From contig CAIVVT010000050.1 of the NCBI GenBank assembly GCA_903909435.1, positions 112,440 to 176,439 of the forward strand: a DNA stretch of 64,000 nucleotides, given 5' to 3'. A program made the position numbers and the translations under genes. Source of the DNA: an uncultured Acidobacteriia bacterium (lineage in GTDB: Bacteria; Acidobacteriota; Terriglobia; Bryobacterales; Bryobacteraceae). The notes beneath the pieces are model-generated. The model saw only the letters and a list, made by a program, of their open reading frames with translations. It made no database searches and was not told the origin of the DNA. Positions 43,108-53,428 of this stretch are shown piece by piece. The first letter of the stretch is position 1, and each line of letters begins with the position of its first letter.

Positions 43108-44145
43108 ATGGCAAACTCGAAAGCCAACGAGCGGGCCGGCCGGCCAGTTCGGATGAAGGACATCGCCAAGGAACTGGGCCTTTCGGTGGCTACCATCTCG
43201 AAGGCGCTGAGCGACGCCCCGGATATCAGCCGCGAGATGAAGCTACTGGTACGGAAGCGTTGCGCGGAGTTGAATTACCAGCCCAACTCCGCCGCGCGCA
43301 GCCTGGTGACCAGCAAGACGATGGCGGTGGGTTTGGTGGTCCCGGATCTGCTGAAGTCGTTCTTCGCCGAGATTGCCTTGGGAGTCGCTCGCAAGCTGCA
43401 CCCGCGAGGCTATACCCTCGTGCTCTCGAACTCGCAAGAGGACCCCAAACTCGAGCGGTGGGAAGTGGAGCAGTTGCTCGCCCGCAGCGTGGACGGCATC
43501 ATCCTTGCTTCCTCGCAGCCACCCCACAATCGCGGGGTTCTGCGAGCAATTGAAGAGCGCAAAGTGCCTCTGGTTCTGCTTGATCGCTGGTTTCCGCACC
43601 TCCGCTGCGATTACATCGGTGCCGACAATTTCGAACTGGGCCGCATGGCTACGGCACATCTGATCGAGACCGGTTGCCGCCGGGTGGCTCATATTACGTG
43701 TGCCCGCATTTCGACAGCGGCGACACGTGCCTTGGGTTACCGCGCTGCCCTTGCCCAGAATGGGTTACACGCAGCGCCGGAGCTTGTCGTGCAGGCCGCG
43801 AATGACGCGGCCGGGGGGCACGCCGCGATGCTCAATCTCTTGAACCTCAGTCCAACCCCGGATGGTGTTTTCTGCTTCAATGACGGTGTTGCCGCCGGGG
43901 CCTTGAAAGCAATTTTGGAGGCGGGACTGAAAGTTCCGGACGACGTTGCGGTGATCGGTGCAGGCAACCTCTTGTATACGGATTTCCTGCGTGTCCCGCT
44001 ATCGACCGTCGACCTCGGCAGCGGCTCAATGGGCGAGCGGGCAGCGGAGTTGCTCCTCGACCGGCTGTCTGGGAAATCCGAGGTTCCGCCCCGCAAACTA
44101 ACAGTGCCGCTGAGTCTGATCGTGCGCGATTCAACGCGGCGCTGA
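43108..44145 (+). CDS. LacI-family transcriptional regulator
   Basis: The 345-residue protein has a LacI helix-turn-helix and hinge (VRMKDIAKELGLSVATISKAL, NYQPNSAARSLVT) and a periplasmic-binding-protein-like effector domain (AVGLVVPDLLKSFFAEIA, DGIILASS, VPLVLLDR, DGVFCFNDGVAAG, DVAVIGAGN). It probably senses a sugar from the fucosidase pathway and binds the tandem sites at 39935-39967. It starts 13 bases after the preceding gene, so it is part of that operon and would control its own synthesis. Confidence 0.9.
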   Translation: MANSKANERAGRPVRMKDIAKELGLSVATISKALSDAPDISREMKLLVRKRCAELNYQPNSAARSLVTSKTMAVGLVVPDLLKSFFAEIALGVARKLHPRGYTLVLSNSQEDPKLERWEVEQLLARSVDGIILASSQPPHNRGVLRAIEERKVPLVLLDRWFPHLRCDYIGADNFELGRMATAHLIETGCRRVAHITCARISTAATRALGYRAALAQNGLHAAPELVVQAANDAAGGHAAMLNLLNLSPTPDGVFCFNDGVAAGALKAILEAGLKVPDDVAVIGAGNLLYTDFLRVPLSTVDLGSGSMGERAAELLLDRLSGKSEVPPRKLTVPLSLIVRDSTRR

Positions 44146-44246
44146 ACCGGTGGATCACGCACCGTCCACACCGCCGTTACGGCTTCCAGCGGGCCATGGG
44201 CTCAATCTCTGTTCCAACGTGATAACTTAGGCTTTCGGCTATCTTT

Positions 44247-46574
44247 ATGCAGAATTCAGAATCTCAATTAGGCCGGCGAGCTTTCATTCTCGGCAGCGCG
44301 CTCGCATCCACGGCACTCGATGCCGCTTCACAAGACGCGGCGAAGAAAGCGGCACCCTCGACCGGAGCGCATGCCCGGAGAGTCTATGCGATGTCTCGCG
44401 ACTGGCGCTTCGGTGGCAAGGCGCAAAAGGGATTCGAAGCACCCGGCTTCGATGACTCAAAATGGGCGAAGATCACGCTTCCACATGCCAACGTCTCCCT
44501 CCCCTGGCACAGCTTCGACGAGCAGGACTTCCAATTCGTATCGGCCTATCGCCGCCACTTCAAGGCGCTTCCAGAATGGAAGGGTAAGCGTGTTTTCGTT
44601 GATTTTGCCGGTGCGATGACCGCCGCAAAAGTGACCGTGAACGGACACGCCTTCCAGGAGTACAAGGGCGGTTACACGCCGTTCTCGTTTGAGGTCACGG
44701 AACTTCTCAAGTACGACGCAGAAAACGTCCTGGCCGTCGAACTCGACTCCACCGAGCGCAAAGAAATTCCGCCCTTCGGCGACAATATCGACTACCTCAC
44801 ATTCGGCGGCATCTACCGCGACGTCTCGCTGCGGGTGGTCGCGAAGGCCTTTGTCGAAAACGTCCGAGTGACCCAAGTGCGGCCGCTCGAGGACAGCCGC
44901 GCACTTGCTCTGCGCTGCTACCTCAACGGCACTTTGAGCGGGCCGGCCAGTTTGAGCGTTGAACTGCAGGATGGCTCCAAGGTAGTCAAGAGCACAACTG
45001 CCACGATCGAGGGTGCGGCTGAGCATTACGACGTGAGCCTGGATGGCATCGGCGCGGTGCAGTTATGGGACTTGAAGAATCCCAAGCTCTACAAGGTCGT
45101 AGTGAAGCTGACGGCGAAAGATGGAAGCCGTGACGAATATACGACCCGCATCGGTTTCCGGGAAGCGCAATTCACGCCCGGCGGGTTCATGCTCAACGGT
45201 CAGCACGTCAAGTTGCGCGGTCTGAACCGTCACCAGACTTTCCCCTACTTGGGCGGCGCGATGCCGGAGCGAGTGCAAAGGCGCGACGCCTGGATCCTGC
45301 GGAAGGAACTGCATCTCAATCTGGTCCGGACATCGCACTACCCGCAGTCGAATGCGTTCCTCGACGCGTGCGATGAACTCGGTCTGCTCGTACTCGAGGA
45401 GATCCCCGGCTGGCAGCACATCGGAGACCTGGCCTGGCAGGACCTCGCCGTGCGAAACGTCGGCGAGATGGTCCGCCGCGACTGGAACCATCCGTCCATC
45501 ATTCTTTGGGGCGTACGCATCAACGAGTCGCGCGACAACCACGACTTCTACACGCGCACCAACAAACTCGCGCACGAACTGGACGAGGTGCGCCAGACGG
45601 GCGGCATCCGCGATTTCGCGGAATCGGAACTCCTGGAAGACGTGTTCACAAGGAACGACTTCGGCTTTCCATTGACGGCCCCGAATCATCCGCTGTACCT
45701 AAATACCGAGTTCAACGGTCACATGTTCTCGACCAAACGCTTCGACAATGTCTCGCGCGTGGCCGAACATGTGGTCCGCCATGCGCGCGTGCACGACCAA
45801 CTGGCCTCAAGCGATGGTTATGCGGGCGGTATCGCGTGGTGCGCATTCGACTACAACACCCACCGCAATTTTGGCTCGGGCGACCACATCTGCTACCACG
45901 GCGTCAGCGACATCTTCCGCATTCCCAAGCCGGCGGCGTACTTCTACAAGTCGCAGTGCGAGCCCGAGGAGGAGATCGTGCTGGAGGCGGGTTTCTTCTG
46001 GTCCTCAGGCGACAAATCGGAAGCCGGGGGCGTTGGCCCGGTGCCCATCCTCTCCAATTGCGATCACCTCAAGCTCTATTACGATGGCAAGCTCTCGCAG
46101 GAACTCGATCCCGACCGCAAGCAGTTCCCGCATCTGAAGTATCCGCCCTTCACGGCCAACATCAGCGGTCTCCCATTGAATCCGTGGGGCGATCTCAAAA
46201 TCGAAGGCTACATCCAAGGCAAGCTGGTGAAGACGCTGATCCTCTCAGGAGCAGGCAAAGACGTCGACCTGAAGGTGCTGCCGGATGACACAGAACTGAT
46301 CGGCGATGGGCGCGATGCTACACGCGTCGTGTTGATGGTGACTGACGAGTTCGGCAACATCAAGCCGTTCGCCAGTGCCGCGATCACATTGTCCATTTCG
46401 GGTCCGGGCGAGATCGTCGGCGAGAACCCATTCTCGCTGGCGGGCGGGGCCGGCGCGTTGTGGATCAAGACCAGGGAATCATCGGGCTCCATCCGGCTTA
46501 CCGCGAGGCACCCTTACCTGGGCACGCGCCATATCAATCTCGTGGTGAAGCCGGCGGCGCCGGAACTCGTCTAG
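44247..46574 (+). CDS. Tat-exported GH2 family beta-glycosidase
   Basis: The 775-residue product has a Tat-like signal (GRRAFILGSALASTALDA), then the GH2 order: sugar-binding jelly roll (residues about 50-200, FGGIYRDVSLRVV), immunoglobulin-like domain (200-305), TIM barrel (305-600; KLRGLNRHQTFP, LVRTSHYPQSN) and C-terminal beta domains. The acid/base is E427 in WGVRINES, where most members read W-S-x-G-N-E; nucleophile E488 lies in LYLNTEFNGH. Activity is likely beta-galactosidase or beta-glucuronidase on glycans. It follows the LacI gene by about 100 bp and may have its own promoter. Confidence 0.85.
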   Translation: MQNSESQLGRRAFILGSALASTALDAASQDAAKKAAPSTGAHARRVYAMSRDWRFGGKAQKGFEAPGFDDSKWAKITLPHANVSLPWHSFDEQDFQFVSAYRRHFKALPEWKGKRVFVDFAGAMTAAKVTVNGHAFQEYKGGYTPFSFEVTELLKYDAENVLAVELDSTERKEIPPFGDNIDYLTFGGIYRDVSLRVVAKAFVENVRVTQVRPLEDSRALALRCYLNGTLSGPASLSVELQDGSKVVKSTTATIEGAAEHYDVSLDGIGAVQLWDLKNPKLYKVVVKLTAKDGSRDEYTTRIGFREAQFTPGGFMLNGQHVKLRGLNRHQTFPYLGGAMPERVQRRDAWILRKELHLNLVRTSHYPQSNAFLDACDELGLLVLEEIPGWQHIGDLAWQDLAVRNVGEMVRRDWNHPSIILWGVRINESRDNHDFYTRTNKLAHELDEVRQTGGIRDFAESELLEDVFTRNDFGFPLTAPNHPLYLNTEFNGHMFSTKRFDNVSRVAEHVVRHARVHDQLASSDGYAGGIAWCAFDYNTHRNFGSGDHICYHGVSDIFRIPKPAAYFYKSQCEPEEEIVLEAGFFWSSGDKSEAGGVGPVPILSNCDHLKLYYDGKLSQELDPDRKQFPHLKYPPFTANISGLPLNPWGDLKIEGYIQGKLVKTLILSGAGKDVDLKVLPDDTELIGDGRDATRVVLMVTDEFGNIKPFASAAITLSISGPGEIVGENPFSLAGGAGALWIKTRESSGSIRLTARHPYLGTRHINLVVKPAAPELV

Positions 46575-46670
46575 CGGCCTCGGCGGGCATCGGGGCCAGA
46601 GCGAAGGTGACGAGCCAGGGACTCGCCACGCGACTCGGAGGAGGCCGGCCAGGGCTGCTAGTCTATACAG

Positions 46671-47450
46671 ATGCGCATCCTGCTTCTGACCCTGCCGGTA
46701 CTCCTGATGGCCCAGGCTCCGGCTCCCAAACCCGCTCCGGCGAAGGCCGCCCCTGCGGCTGCTAAAACTGCTGCCGCAGGCCCTGCGGCGGCAAAACCTG
46801 CAGTTCCGAGACCAGCCGCGAAGCCTGCGACCGCCGCGCCTGTGGTGCTGGCAACCGACGACGAGAAAGCCATTTACGCACTGGGCCTGTCGATGTACAA
46901 GTCCCTCGGACAGTTCGATTTGTCACCGCACGAGCTCGACCTGGTAAAGCGCGCTCTAGTAGATTCCGTCGCTGGCAAGCCCGCCATCGACCTGATCCAG
47001 TGGGGGCCGAAAATCGGTCCACTGGCCAAGGAGCGTTCGGCGCGCGTAGCCGAGCATCAGAAGGTCGCGTCCAAGGCTTATTTGGAAAAGGCCGCCACTG
47101 AGCCGGGTGCGGTCCGCGCGCCATCAGGACTGATCTATCGCGAATTGAGAGCAGGTACTGGAGATTCGCCGAAAGCGAGCGACACCGTGAAGGTACACTA
47201 CCGCGGCACCCTTGTGGACGGAACCGAGTTCGACAGTTCCTATCGCCGCAACGAACCCGCACAATTCGCCCTCAACGCGGTTGTCGGATGCTGGACCGAA
47301 GGCTTGCAAAAGATGAAGAAGGGCGGCAAGGCGATGCTGATCTGCCCGTCAGACCTTGCCTACGGAGATCAGGGCCGGCCAGGGATTCCGGGCGGAGCCA
47401 CTCTGGTTTTCGAGATAGAACTGCTTGAGATTGCCGGCGGCGTGAAGTAG
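46671..47450 (+). CDS. Exported FKBP-type peptidyl-prolyl isomerase (Mip/FkpA-like)
   Basis: The 259-residue product has a short signal peptide (MRILLLTLPVLLMAQA), an Ala/Pro/Lys-rich linker (residues 16-60), an N-terminal helical dimerisation region (60-140; IYALGLSMYKSLGQF) and an FKBP domain (150-257; YRELRAGTGDSP, VKVHYRGTLVDGTEFDSS, LQKMKKGGKAMLICPSDLAYG, PGGATLVFEIELLEI). Family members fold proteins in the periplasm. The core FKBP aromatic residues are largely kept. Stands alone. Confidence 0.9.
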   Translation: MRILLLTLPVLLMAQAPAPKPAPAKAAPAAAKTAAAGPAAAKPAVPRPAAKPATAAPVVLATDDEKAIYALGLSMYKSLGQFDLSPHELDLVKRALVDSVAGKPAIDLIQWGPKIGPLAKERSARVAEHQKVASKAYLEKAATEPGAVRAPSGLIYRELRAGTGDSPKASDTVKVHYRGTLVDGTEFDSSYRRNEPAQFALNAVVGCWTEGLQKMKKGGKAMLICPSDLAYGDQGRPGIPGGATLVFEIELLEIAGGVK

Positions 47451-47783
47451 CCGTCGAATCGTATAGGGAAACTCACCACCGGGGAGTTCGCGCAGCCGGA
47501 TCGACGGCGGTCCTCCAATCGCTAGGACCGGTGACAGCGGACAACCCGAACTAGCTGTCTTCGAATTGCGTTAGCCAGCTTGCGCAACCCATGAGCTAAC
47601 CGAAACGGATTAGACAATCCCATATTCCTGCGCCCAAGTATCAATCTTTCGATTGCAACTCTTGATCTTTTACAGCAACCCTGTAAATTAACAGAAGTAA
47701 CATTTTCGTCTCGCAACCACGTTAGTTACAAAAGTTACATCGACAGTTGTACTGAGGTCTCAAGTGCACATGGGAGAAGGTCT
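47451..47783. other. Intergenic region ahead of the second Oar-like receptor
   Basis: About 330 bases with no gene. The last 150 are AT-rich and probably hold the receptor promoter; near-repeats AAGTAACAT (47693-47701) and AAGTTACAT (47729-47737) occur there. No GTCTAGAC operator is present, unlike the first receptor. GGGAGAAGG lies a few bases before the receptor ATG. Confidence 0.4.
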
Positions 47784-50700
47784 ATGAAACCTTTCGTGTC
47801 TGCATCGATCTTGTTCGTAATTGCGGCGGTCCTTAGCTTTACCGGAGTGCTGCATGGGCAAACAGTCCAAGGGGTGGTAACCGGCTCCGTTGTAGATAGT
47901 ACCGGGGCCGTAATTGTCAATTCCGAACTCACGCTGACCAATGACGGCACCCGCGTGACGCAATCCGACAAGAGCCACGCTGACGGCGCCTTCCGCTTCC
48001 CATTGGTTCCGCCTGGTACCTACACCCTAAGGGTCACGGCCGGCGGGTTCACAACCAGGGAAATCAAGAACATAGTTGTCGATGCCAGCAAGACGGTCCC
48101 GGTTCAGGTGGAAATGGCGGTAGCGAGTGCGCAGACATCGATTGACGTCAGCACCCAGGAGTCCCTGGTTCAGACGGCGAGCGCCGATCTCACGACGACC
48201 GTCTCCCAAAGCACGATCAATAGCATGCCGTTGCTGACGCGCAACGTGTTCGATCTGTCGTTCGCCGCTCCGGCAGTGACTCAGGGAATGAACCTGAACC
48301 CGTCCTCGGGCGGCACGCGGGAGTCGGGCACCACCTACATGCTGAACGGCGCCGATAACAACGACAACTTCGGCGAAGGCAACCCGAACGTGACGCCGCC
48401 GCTTGAGTCCGTGGCGGAATTCACGATGCTGACCAACAGCATGAGCGCCCAGTACGGGCATGCTGCGGGCGCGCTGGTCAGCGCCGTCCAGAAGTCCGGC
48501 ACCAACAGTTTCCACGGCGTGTTATATGAGTTCAACCGCAACGCCGCGTACAACGCCAACGACTTCTTCTCCAACCGCTCCGCTCAGCCCATAGGAAAGT
48601 ACAGCCGCAACCAGTACGGCGGCGAAATTGACGGTCCCGTCTGGAAGGACAAGACCTTCTTCTCCTTCACCTACGACCGTGTGGACCTGCGCCAGGGCGG
48701 CAACGGCAATACCTACGTCCTCACCCCGAACCTGCTGAATTCCATCAAGGTTGGGGCTGGTCCGCTGGCTCAGAAGGCGCTCGCGTTTTACAACCCGCTC
48801 ACGTCGACATTGCCGTGCCCCGCGCAGGCGGAGAACGCCCCGGATTCCGTTGGCCAGTTGGGCTGCTTCTTCTACACCGACCCCCAGACCACGGGTCAGA
48901 ACACCTACGCCGCCAGGCTCGACCACAACTTCTCGGCGAAGGATCGCATCAGCGCCACGGCCAACTTCACCTACTATCTCTACAGTGACAAGTACGGCTA
49001 CGGTGCGGCGGCAGCGACTCCCACCTCTTACAACGACAACGAGCGGTATCACAACCTGTCACTTGTCGAGACGCACGTCTTCAGCCCGACAATGGTCAAC
49101 GAGGTGACCATCGCCCACAATCGCCACGCCTCGATCAACGCAGCTGGCGACGGCACCCAGAAAGTGCCGAGCATCAACATCGACGGCAACGACTTCGGCC
49201 AGGGCATCAGCTACGGCGTCAGCGACGGCAGCCTTTTGAACAGCTTCACGCAGGACCGCTGGCAGATCCAGGACAACTTCAGCTGGACCAAAGGCAAGCA
49301 CTCCATCAAGATCGGCGGCGGCTGGCAATACGGCATCTTGTACCGCAACTGGGATCTCGGCTCGCCCGGCTATTACGAGTTCTCCAACTTCACGGGCGTT
49401 ACGGCGGGCAGCGTTGGATCGGTGGACGGGGCTGGCTTTATCACGAACATCGCGGACGTGAACACCAGCAACTTCCAGAACGACTATCCGTATTACCAGG
49501 AAGTCTCGGTCAACCCGACTACGGGCGCGGTGGCCGATGCCTACCGTCACTACATCATGAAGGACTCGAATTTCTTCGTGAATGACGACTGGAAGGCGAC
49601 AAAACACCTGACGCTGAACCTCGGACTGCGCTGGGAGCGGTACGGCGCGCCGACCGAAGCCCACGGCATCGTCTCGCAGTTCACTAACCTGGCCGGCTAC
49701 TCTCCGGCGCAGATAGCCGCGGCCCGTGTCGGCCCTGTCCCCAGCATGTGGACCACCCCGAACAAGGACTTCGGCCCACGCATCGGTTTTGCCTACGACG
49801 TCCTTGGCGACGGCAAGATGTCCGTCCGCGGCGGCTACGGCATCTCCTATGACCGTATCTTCGACAACGTCTGGTCCAACGGCGCGTGGAACCCCCCGTT
49901 CTATGCCCTCATCGACTTCGACGCGACCGCCAGCGACCAGATCGCCTACACCTTCCCGCCGTCCGTCGCCAACTTCACCCCGAGCCGCATGCCGCGCGTG
50001 TCGGTCCGCACCATGGACGTCCATATGCGGGACCAGTCGGTGCAGAACTTCTATCTCGGCATCGAGCGCCAGTTCATTCGCGACTTCCTGGTGCGGGTGA
50101 ACCTCCAGGGCAACCTGGGACGCCACCTGTCGCAGCTCATGAACCTGAACCGTTACGACGGCATGGCGTACAACGCCACGCTGAGCACCTCCAACCCTGG
50201 CCGTCCAAACTCGCATTACACCGGCTTCAATTACCGCGCCAACAACCTGAACTCCCATTACGGGGCGCTTGTGACGGAAGTCCAGAAGCGCATGAGCCAC
50301 GGCCTCCAGTTCCAGTTCAGCTTCACCTGGTCGAAGCTGATGGACGAGGGTTCCGACCTGTTCAGCGGCTCGACGACACAGGGCGGCTACAGCCAGCCGT
50401 TCTACCTGGTCACCAACACCAATCCAAAGCAGATGTACGGCCGCGGCGCATTTGACCACACTCTGAACTTCAAGAACGTCGTCACTTACGAGCTGCCGTT
50501 CTTCAAGAACCAACCCGGCGTCATCGGGCGCATCCTGGGCGGCTGGCAGTTGTCCGGCTTCTACCAGGGCTACTCCGGCCACCCGATCGACGTCTACAAC
50601 AGCCGTACCCGCTACGTCGGCAACGCGAAGGATGCCAACGGCTTCCCCGAGAACATCGGCGGCGACTACAACCTGGACACCTTGGCCAACGACTTCGTCA

Positions 50701-51143
50701 ACTACACCGGGTCAAGCGCGAGCGCAGCCTACTCGGGATGGAGCCCGGCCGATGGTATCTTCACGGACAACAATAAGATCGGCTGCGGCTTTGCCGGCGC
50801 GGCTTCAACTAACATCGCGAAGTGCAACGCCGCCAACGGCGTCTCCACACCGAACACGCTGTTCGTCAATCCTCCCGGAACCGGCATCCGCTACGGCGCT
50901 CTCAGCCGCAACGTGTTTGTCGGGCCGTGGTTCAACGGTCTGGATGGCGCGATGCTAAAGAACTTCAAGGTCACCGAAGTCGTGCGGGCTCAACTGCGCT
51001 TCGAAGCCCTTAACCTGGCGAACCATCCGAACTTCGATGGTGTGGTCTCCAACCTCAACAGCAGTTCTTTCGGCAAGGCGCAGATCCTGGTAGGCAACGC
51101 TCCGTCGCGTCGTCTCCAGTTCGGCCTGCGCATCTCGTTCTAG
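47784..51143 (+). CDS. Second Oar-like TonB-dependent receptor with carboxypeptidase-regulatory domain
   Basis: The 1119-residue protein has a signal peptide (cleavage near LHGQ-T), a CarboxypepD_reg domain at residues about 28-115 (VQGVVTGSVVDSTGAVI, DGAFRFPLVPPGTYTL), a plug (TTYMLNGADNNDNFGEGNP, QYGHAAGALVSAVQKSGTN) and a barrel ending LQFGLRISF with terminal Phe. It is a probable outer-membrane importer of glycans or peptides. It shares architecture with the receptor at 6118 but not its operator, so it likely answers to different signals. A hairpin follows the stop. Confidence 0.9.
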   Translation: MKPFVSASILFVIAAVLSFTGVLHGQTVQGVVTGSVVDSTGAVIVNSELTLTNDGTRVTQSDKSHADGAFRFPLVPPGTYTLRVTAGGFTTREIKNIVVDASKTVPVQVEMAVASAQTSIDVSTQESLVQTASADLTTTVSQSTINSMPLLTRNVFDLSFAAPAVTQGMNLNPSSGGTRESGTTYMLNGADNNDNFGEGNPNVTPPLESVAEFTMLTNSMSAQYGHAAGALVSAVQKSGTNSFHGVLYEFNRNAAYNANDFFSNRSAQPIGKYSRNQYGGEIDGPVWKDKTFFSFTYDRVDLRQGGNGNTYVLTPNLLNSIKVGAGPLAQKALAFYNPLTSTLPCPAQAENAPDSVGQLGCFFYTDPQTTGQNTYAARLDHNFSAKDRISATANFTYYLYSDKYGYGAAAATPTSYNDNERYHNLSLVETHVFSPTMVNEVTIAHNRHASINAAGDGTQKVPSINIDGNDFGQGISYGVSDGSLLNSFTQDRWQIQDNFSWTKGKHSIKIGGGWQYGILYRNWDLGSPGYYEFSNFTGVTAGSVGSVDGAGFITNIADVNTSNFQNDYPYYQEVSVNPTTGAVADAYRHYIMKDSNFFVNDDWKATKHLTLNLGLRWERYGAPTEAHGIVSQFTNLAGYSPAQIAAARVGPVPSMWTTPNKDFGPRIGFAYDVLGDGKMSVRGGYGISYDRIFDNVWSNGAWNPPFYALIDFDATASDQIAYTFPPSVANFTPSRMPRVSVRTMDVHMRDQSVQNFYLGIERQFIRDFLVRVNLQGNLGRHLSQLMNLNRYDGMAYNATLSTSNPGRPNSHYTGFNYRANNLNSHYGALVTEVQKRMSHGLQFQFSFTWSKLMDEGSDLFSGSTTQGGYSQPFYLVTNTNPKQMYGRGAFDHTLNFKNVVTYELPFFKNQPGVIGRILGGWQLSGFYQGYSGHPIDVYNSRTRYVGNAKDANGFPENIGGDYNLDTLANDFVNYTGSSASAAYSGWSPADGIFTDNNKIGCGFAGAASTNIAKCNAANGVSTPNTLFVNPPGTGIRYGALSRNVFVGPWFNGLDGAMLKNFKVTEVVRAQLRFEALNLANHPNFDGVVSNLNSSSFGKAQILVGNAPSRRLQFGLRISF

Positions 51144-51166
51144 TGGCTCACCGCCAGTCACTGCTT

Positions 51167-51192
51167 GCGGGCGGAGTTTCGGCTCCGCCCGC
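51167..51192 (+). terminator. GC-rich hairpin after the second receptor
   Basis: Perfect 10-bp stem GCGGGCGGAG (51167-51176) with CTCCGCCCGC (51183-51192), loop TTTCGG, 23 bases after the stop codon. No T-run follows, so termination is likely but not certain. Confidence 0.55.
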
Positions 51193-51291
51193 ATCTGCAA
51201 TTGTTGCTCCAATCCCTTCCCCCGAAGGTCAGGACACCACTCTCGCCTTGCATTTCAAGTCATCTCCAACTCCCGTGCTACAGTCAGAAAA

Positions 51292-53295
51292 ATGTCGCGT
51301 ATCGCGTTGCTCGCGTTAGCCGCACTGGCATGCCGGACCGGCTATGCCCAGCGCTCCTCGCCGGTGATTCTCATCTCGGTGGATACGCTCAGGGCCGATC
51401 ACCTCAGTTGCTACCAAACGCGCGCCCAGCCCACGCCGCACATTGATGGTCTGGCCAGGAATGGGACGCTCTTCTCCCAGGTCAGCAGCCCGTTTCCGCT
51501 AACCCTGCCGGCGCATGTCGCACTGTTCACCTCCACCTATCCATTTGCCAACGGGGTGCAGGACAACGGCGTTCCGCTCACATCCAAAGTGGCTACTATC
51601 GCGACTGTCCTGAAGAGCGCGGGCTACAGGACGGGGGCTTTCGTCGGCAGCTTCGTGCTGGACCAGCGCTTCGGTTTAAACCGCGGGTTCGATGTCTACG
51701 ACGGTCCCATCCCGGTTCGCAGCAAAACAACCGGCGAGATCGACCGCAAACGGCCGGGTGCCCAGGTGGCCGGCGCGGCGATGCGCTGGGTGGCGCGCAA
51801 CGACACTGCGCCGTTCTTCCTCTTTCTCCATCTGTACGACCTGCACATGCCCTACGATTTGCCGCTGAATCCCGCACTGCGGCACGGGGAGACCGGCTAC
51901 TCCGCCGAGTTGGCATCCGTGGACAAAGTCGTGGGAGATTTCGTCGCATTTCTAACCCGGCGTGGCCTGCTTGATAAGGCGCTGATCGTGTTCACGTCCG
52001 ATCACGGCGAGGGTCTGGGAGAGCATGGCGAGAGTACCCATGGCTTCTTCACTTACCAAAGCACTCTGCATGTTCCTCTGATCGTCAAATGGCCGGCTGG
52101 AGCGAAGCTCGTGCAACAGAGCATCGTCCCGGGAGCGGCGAGTTTGCTGGACGTCGCGCCAACCATCCTGAATGCGCTCGGGCTGCAGATTCCGGGCGAG
52201 ATGCGCGGCCGCAGTCTGATCGCTGCCTCCGGCGAGCGCGAAATCTACTCGGAGAGCCTTTACGCGCGAAAGCACTTTGGCTGCTCCACCTTGCGTAGCA
52301 TGCGGGTAGGCCGCTACAAGTACATCGCGGCGCCGAAGCCGGAGTTGTACGACCTCTCCAACGATCCGCAGGAACTGCGAAACGTGATTGCGCAGCAGCC
52401 GTCGGAGAGCAGTGCTCTCGCTGCTCGGATCGCCGCGCTGCGTGCGCTCGATTCCATTGAACATTCCACCAAGCCGCCCGCGCCGACCTCAGCAACCGTA
52501 ACGGCCCTGCGTTCGCTCGGCTACCTCGCCGGGTCGGAGACTTCAAGCCGCGAGTCGGGCATCGATCCGAAAGATCGGATCGGGGACTTCGAGCGGTACT
52601 TCAGTGCCGTCTCGCTCGCCTCCGGAGGGCGACGCGCGGAGTCCATCCGCATCTTGGAGAACCTGCGCGACAAACTGCCGGACGTCGCCGAGATCGCACT
52701 CAATTTGGGGTTGAACCACAATCGACAGGGCGAGTTTGCCGCTGCCGTGCCGGAATTCAAACGCGCGGTCAAACTCGCGCCCAACGACGCCCAGGCCCAT
52801 TACGAACTCGGATCATGCTACTTCAAACTCCAGCGGCTCGACGAGGCCATCCCCGAATTCAACGCCGCCCTGGCCGCTGAGCCGTGGTTCACGCTGGCCG
52901 ACGACGCTCTCGCCGAGATCTACCTCCGGAAGCAGGACTACGCCCAGGCCCGCGCCCATCTGAGTCACCTCCTGTCCATCGATCCCCGCAGCTACACCGC
53001 GAACTTCAATCTGGGAGTCTTCGCGGCGATGGAGAAGAACTGGAGGGAGGCCGAGCAGCGCCTGCTGCTGGCCGTGGAGGCCGATCCGAATTCCGCCGAA
53101 GCCCACGACACATTGGGTGGCATCTACTTTGAGCGGGGCGCGCTTCAGACGGCGCGCCAGCACTTTGAGAAGGCCGTCCAACTGCAGCCGAATTCAGGGC
53201 AGGCTCATTACCATCTCGGATTAGTCTTCCAGCGACTGGGGAAGACCGCGGAGGCCGAGAAAGAACTCCGCGCGGCGCAGGCGGGCACTCATTAG
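51292..53295 (+). CDS. Sulfatase-fold hydrolase fused to TPR repeats, with Thr nucleophile
   Basis: The 667-residue exported protein has a signal peptide (cleavage near GYAQ-R), an alkaline-phosphatase/sulfatase domain at residues 24-400 (ILISVDTLRADHLSCYQ with metal-binding Asp, LPAHVALFTSTYP, FTSDHGEGLGEHGE) and about seven TPR units at 440-667. The position that holds the formylglycine-forming Cys/Ser in sulfatases (C-x-P-x-R) reads T71-L-P-A-H, so it cannot be a formylglycine sulfatase; Thr nucleophiles occur in phosphodiesterase/phosphoethanolamine-transferase relatives. The TPR part probably mediates assembly. Substrate unknown. Confidence 0.8.
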   Translation: MSRIALLALAALACRTGYAQRSSPVILISVDTLRADHLSCYQTRAQPTPHIDGLARNGTLFSQVSSPFPLTLPAHVALFTSTYPFANGVQDNGVPLTSKVATIATVLKSAGYRTGAFVGSFVLDQRFGLNRGFDVYDGPIPVRSKTTGEIDRKRPGAQVAGAAMRWVARNDTAPFFLFLHLYDLHMPYDLPLNPALRHGETGYSAELASVDKVVGDFVAFLTRRGLLDKALIVFTSDHGEGLGEHGESTHGFFTYQSTLHVPLIVKWPAGAKLVQQSIVPGAASLLDVAPTILNALGLQIPGEMRGRSLIAASGEREIYSESLYARKHFGCSTLRSMRVGRYKYIAAPKPELYDLSNDPQELRNVIAQQPSESSALAARIAALRALDSIEHSTKPPAPTSATVTALRSLGYLAGSETSSRESGIDPKDRIGDFERYFSAVSLASGGRRAESIRILENLRDKLPDVAEIALNLGLNHNRQGEFAAAVPEFKRAVKLAPNDAQAHYELGSCYFKLQRLDEAIPEFNAALAAEPWFTLADDALAEIYLRKQDYAQARAHLSHLLSIDPRSYTANFNLGVFAAMEKNWREAEQRLLLAVEADPNSAEAHDTLGGIYFERGALQTARQHFEKAVQLQPNSGQAHYHLGLVFQRLGKTAEAEKELRAAQAGTH

Positions 53296-53428
53296 TAGAC
53301 GCCCGTGCCGCGACGGGGAACCGCGTACCGCCTCAGCCTCCATTTCGGCAAACTTGCGTTTTCTCCCCCGACACATAAAGTCTGACTTTTACGTCAACAT
53401 TAAGCCATAATGTCTGGCGGAGGTCCGT

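Noticed and set aside
49059..50582. 507-residue open frame on the minus strand
   Set aside because: Lies wholly antisense to the second TonB receptor and is Val/Arg/Asp-rich without domains; a shadow.
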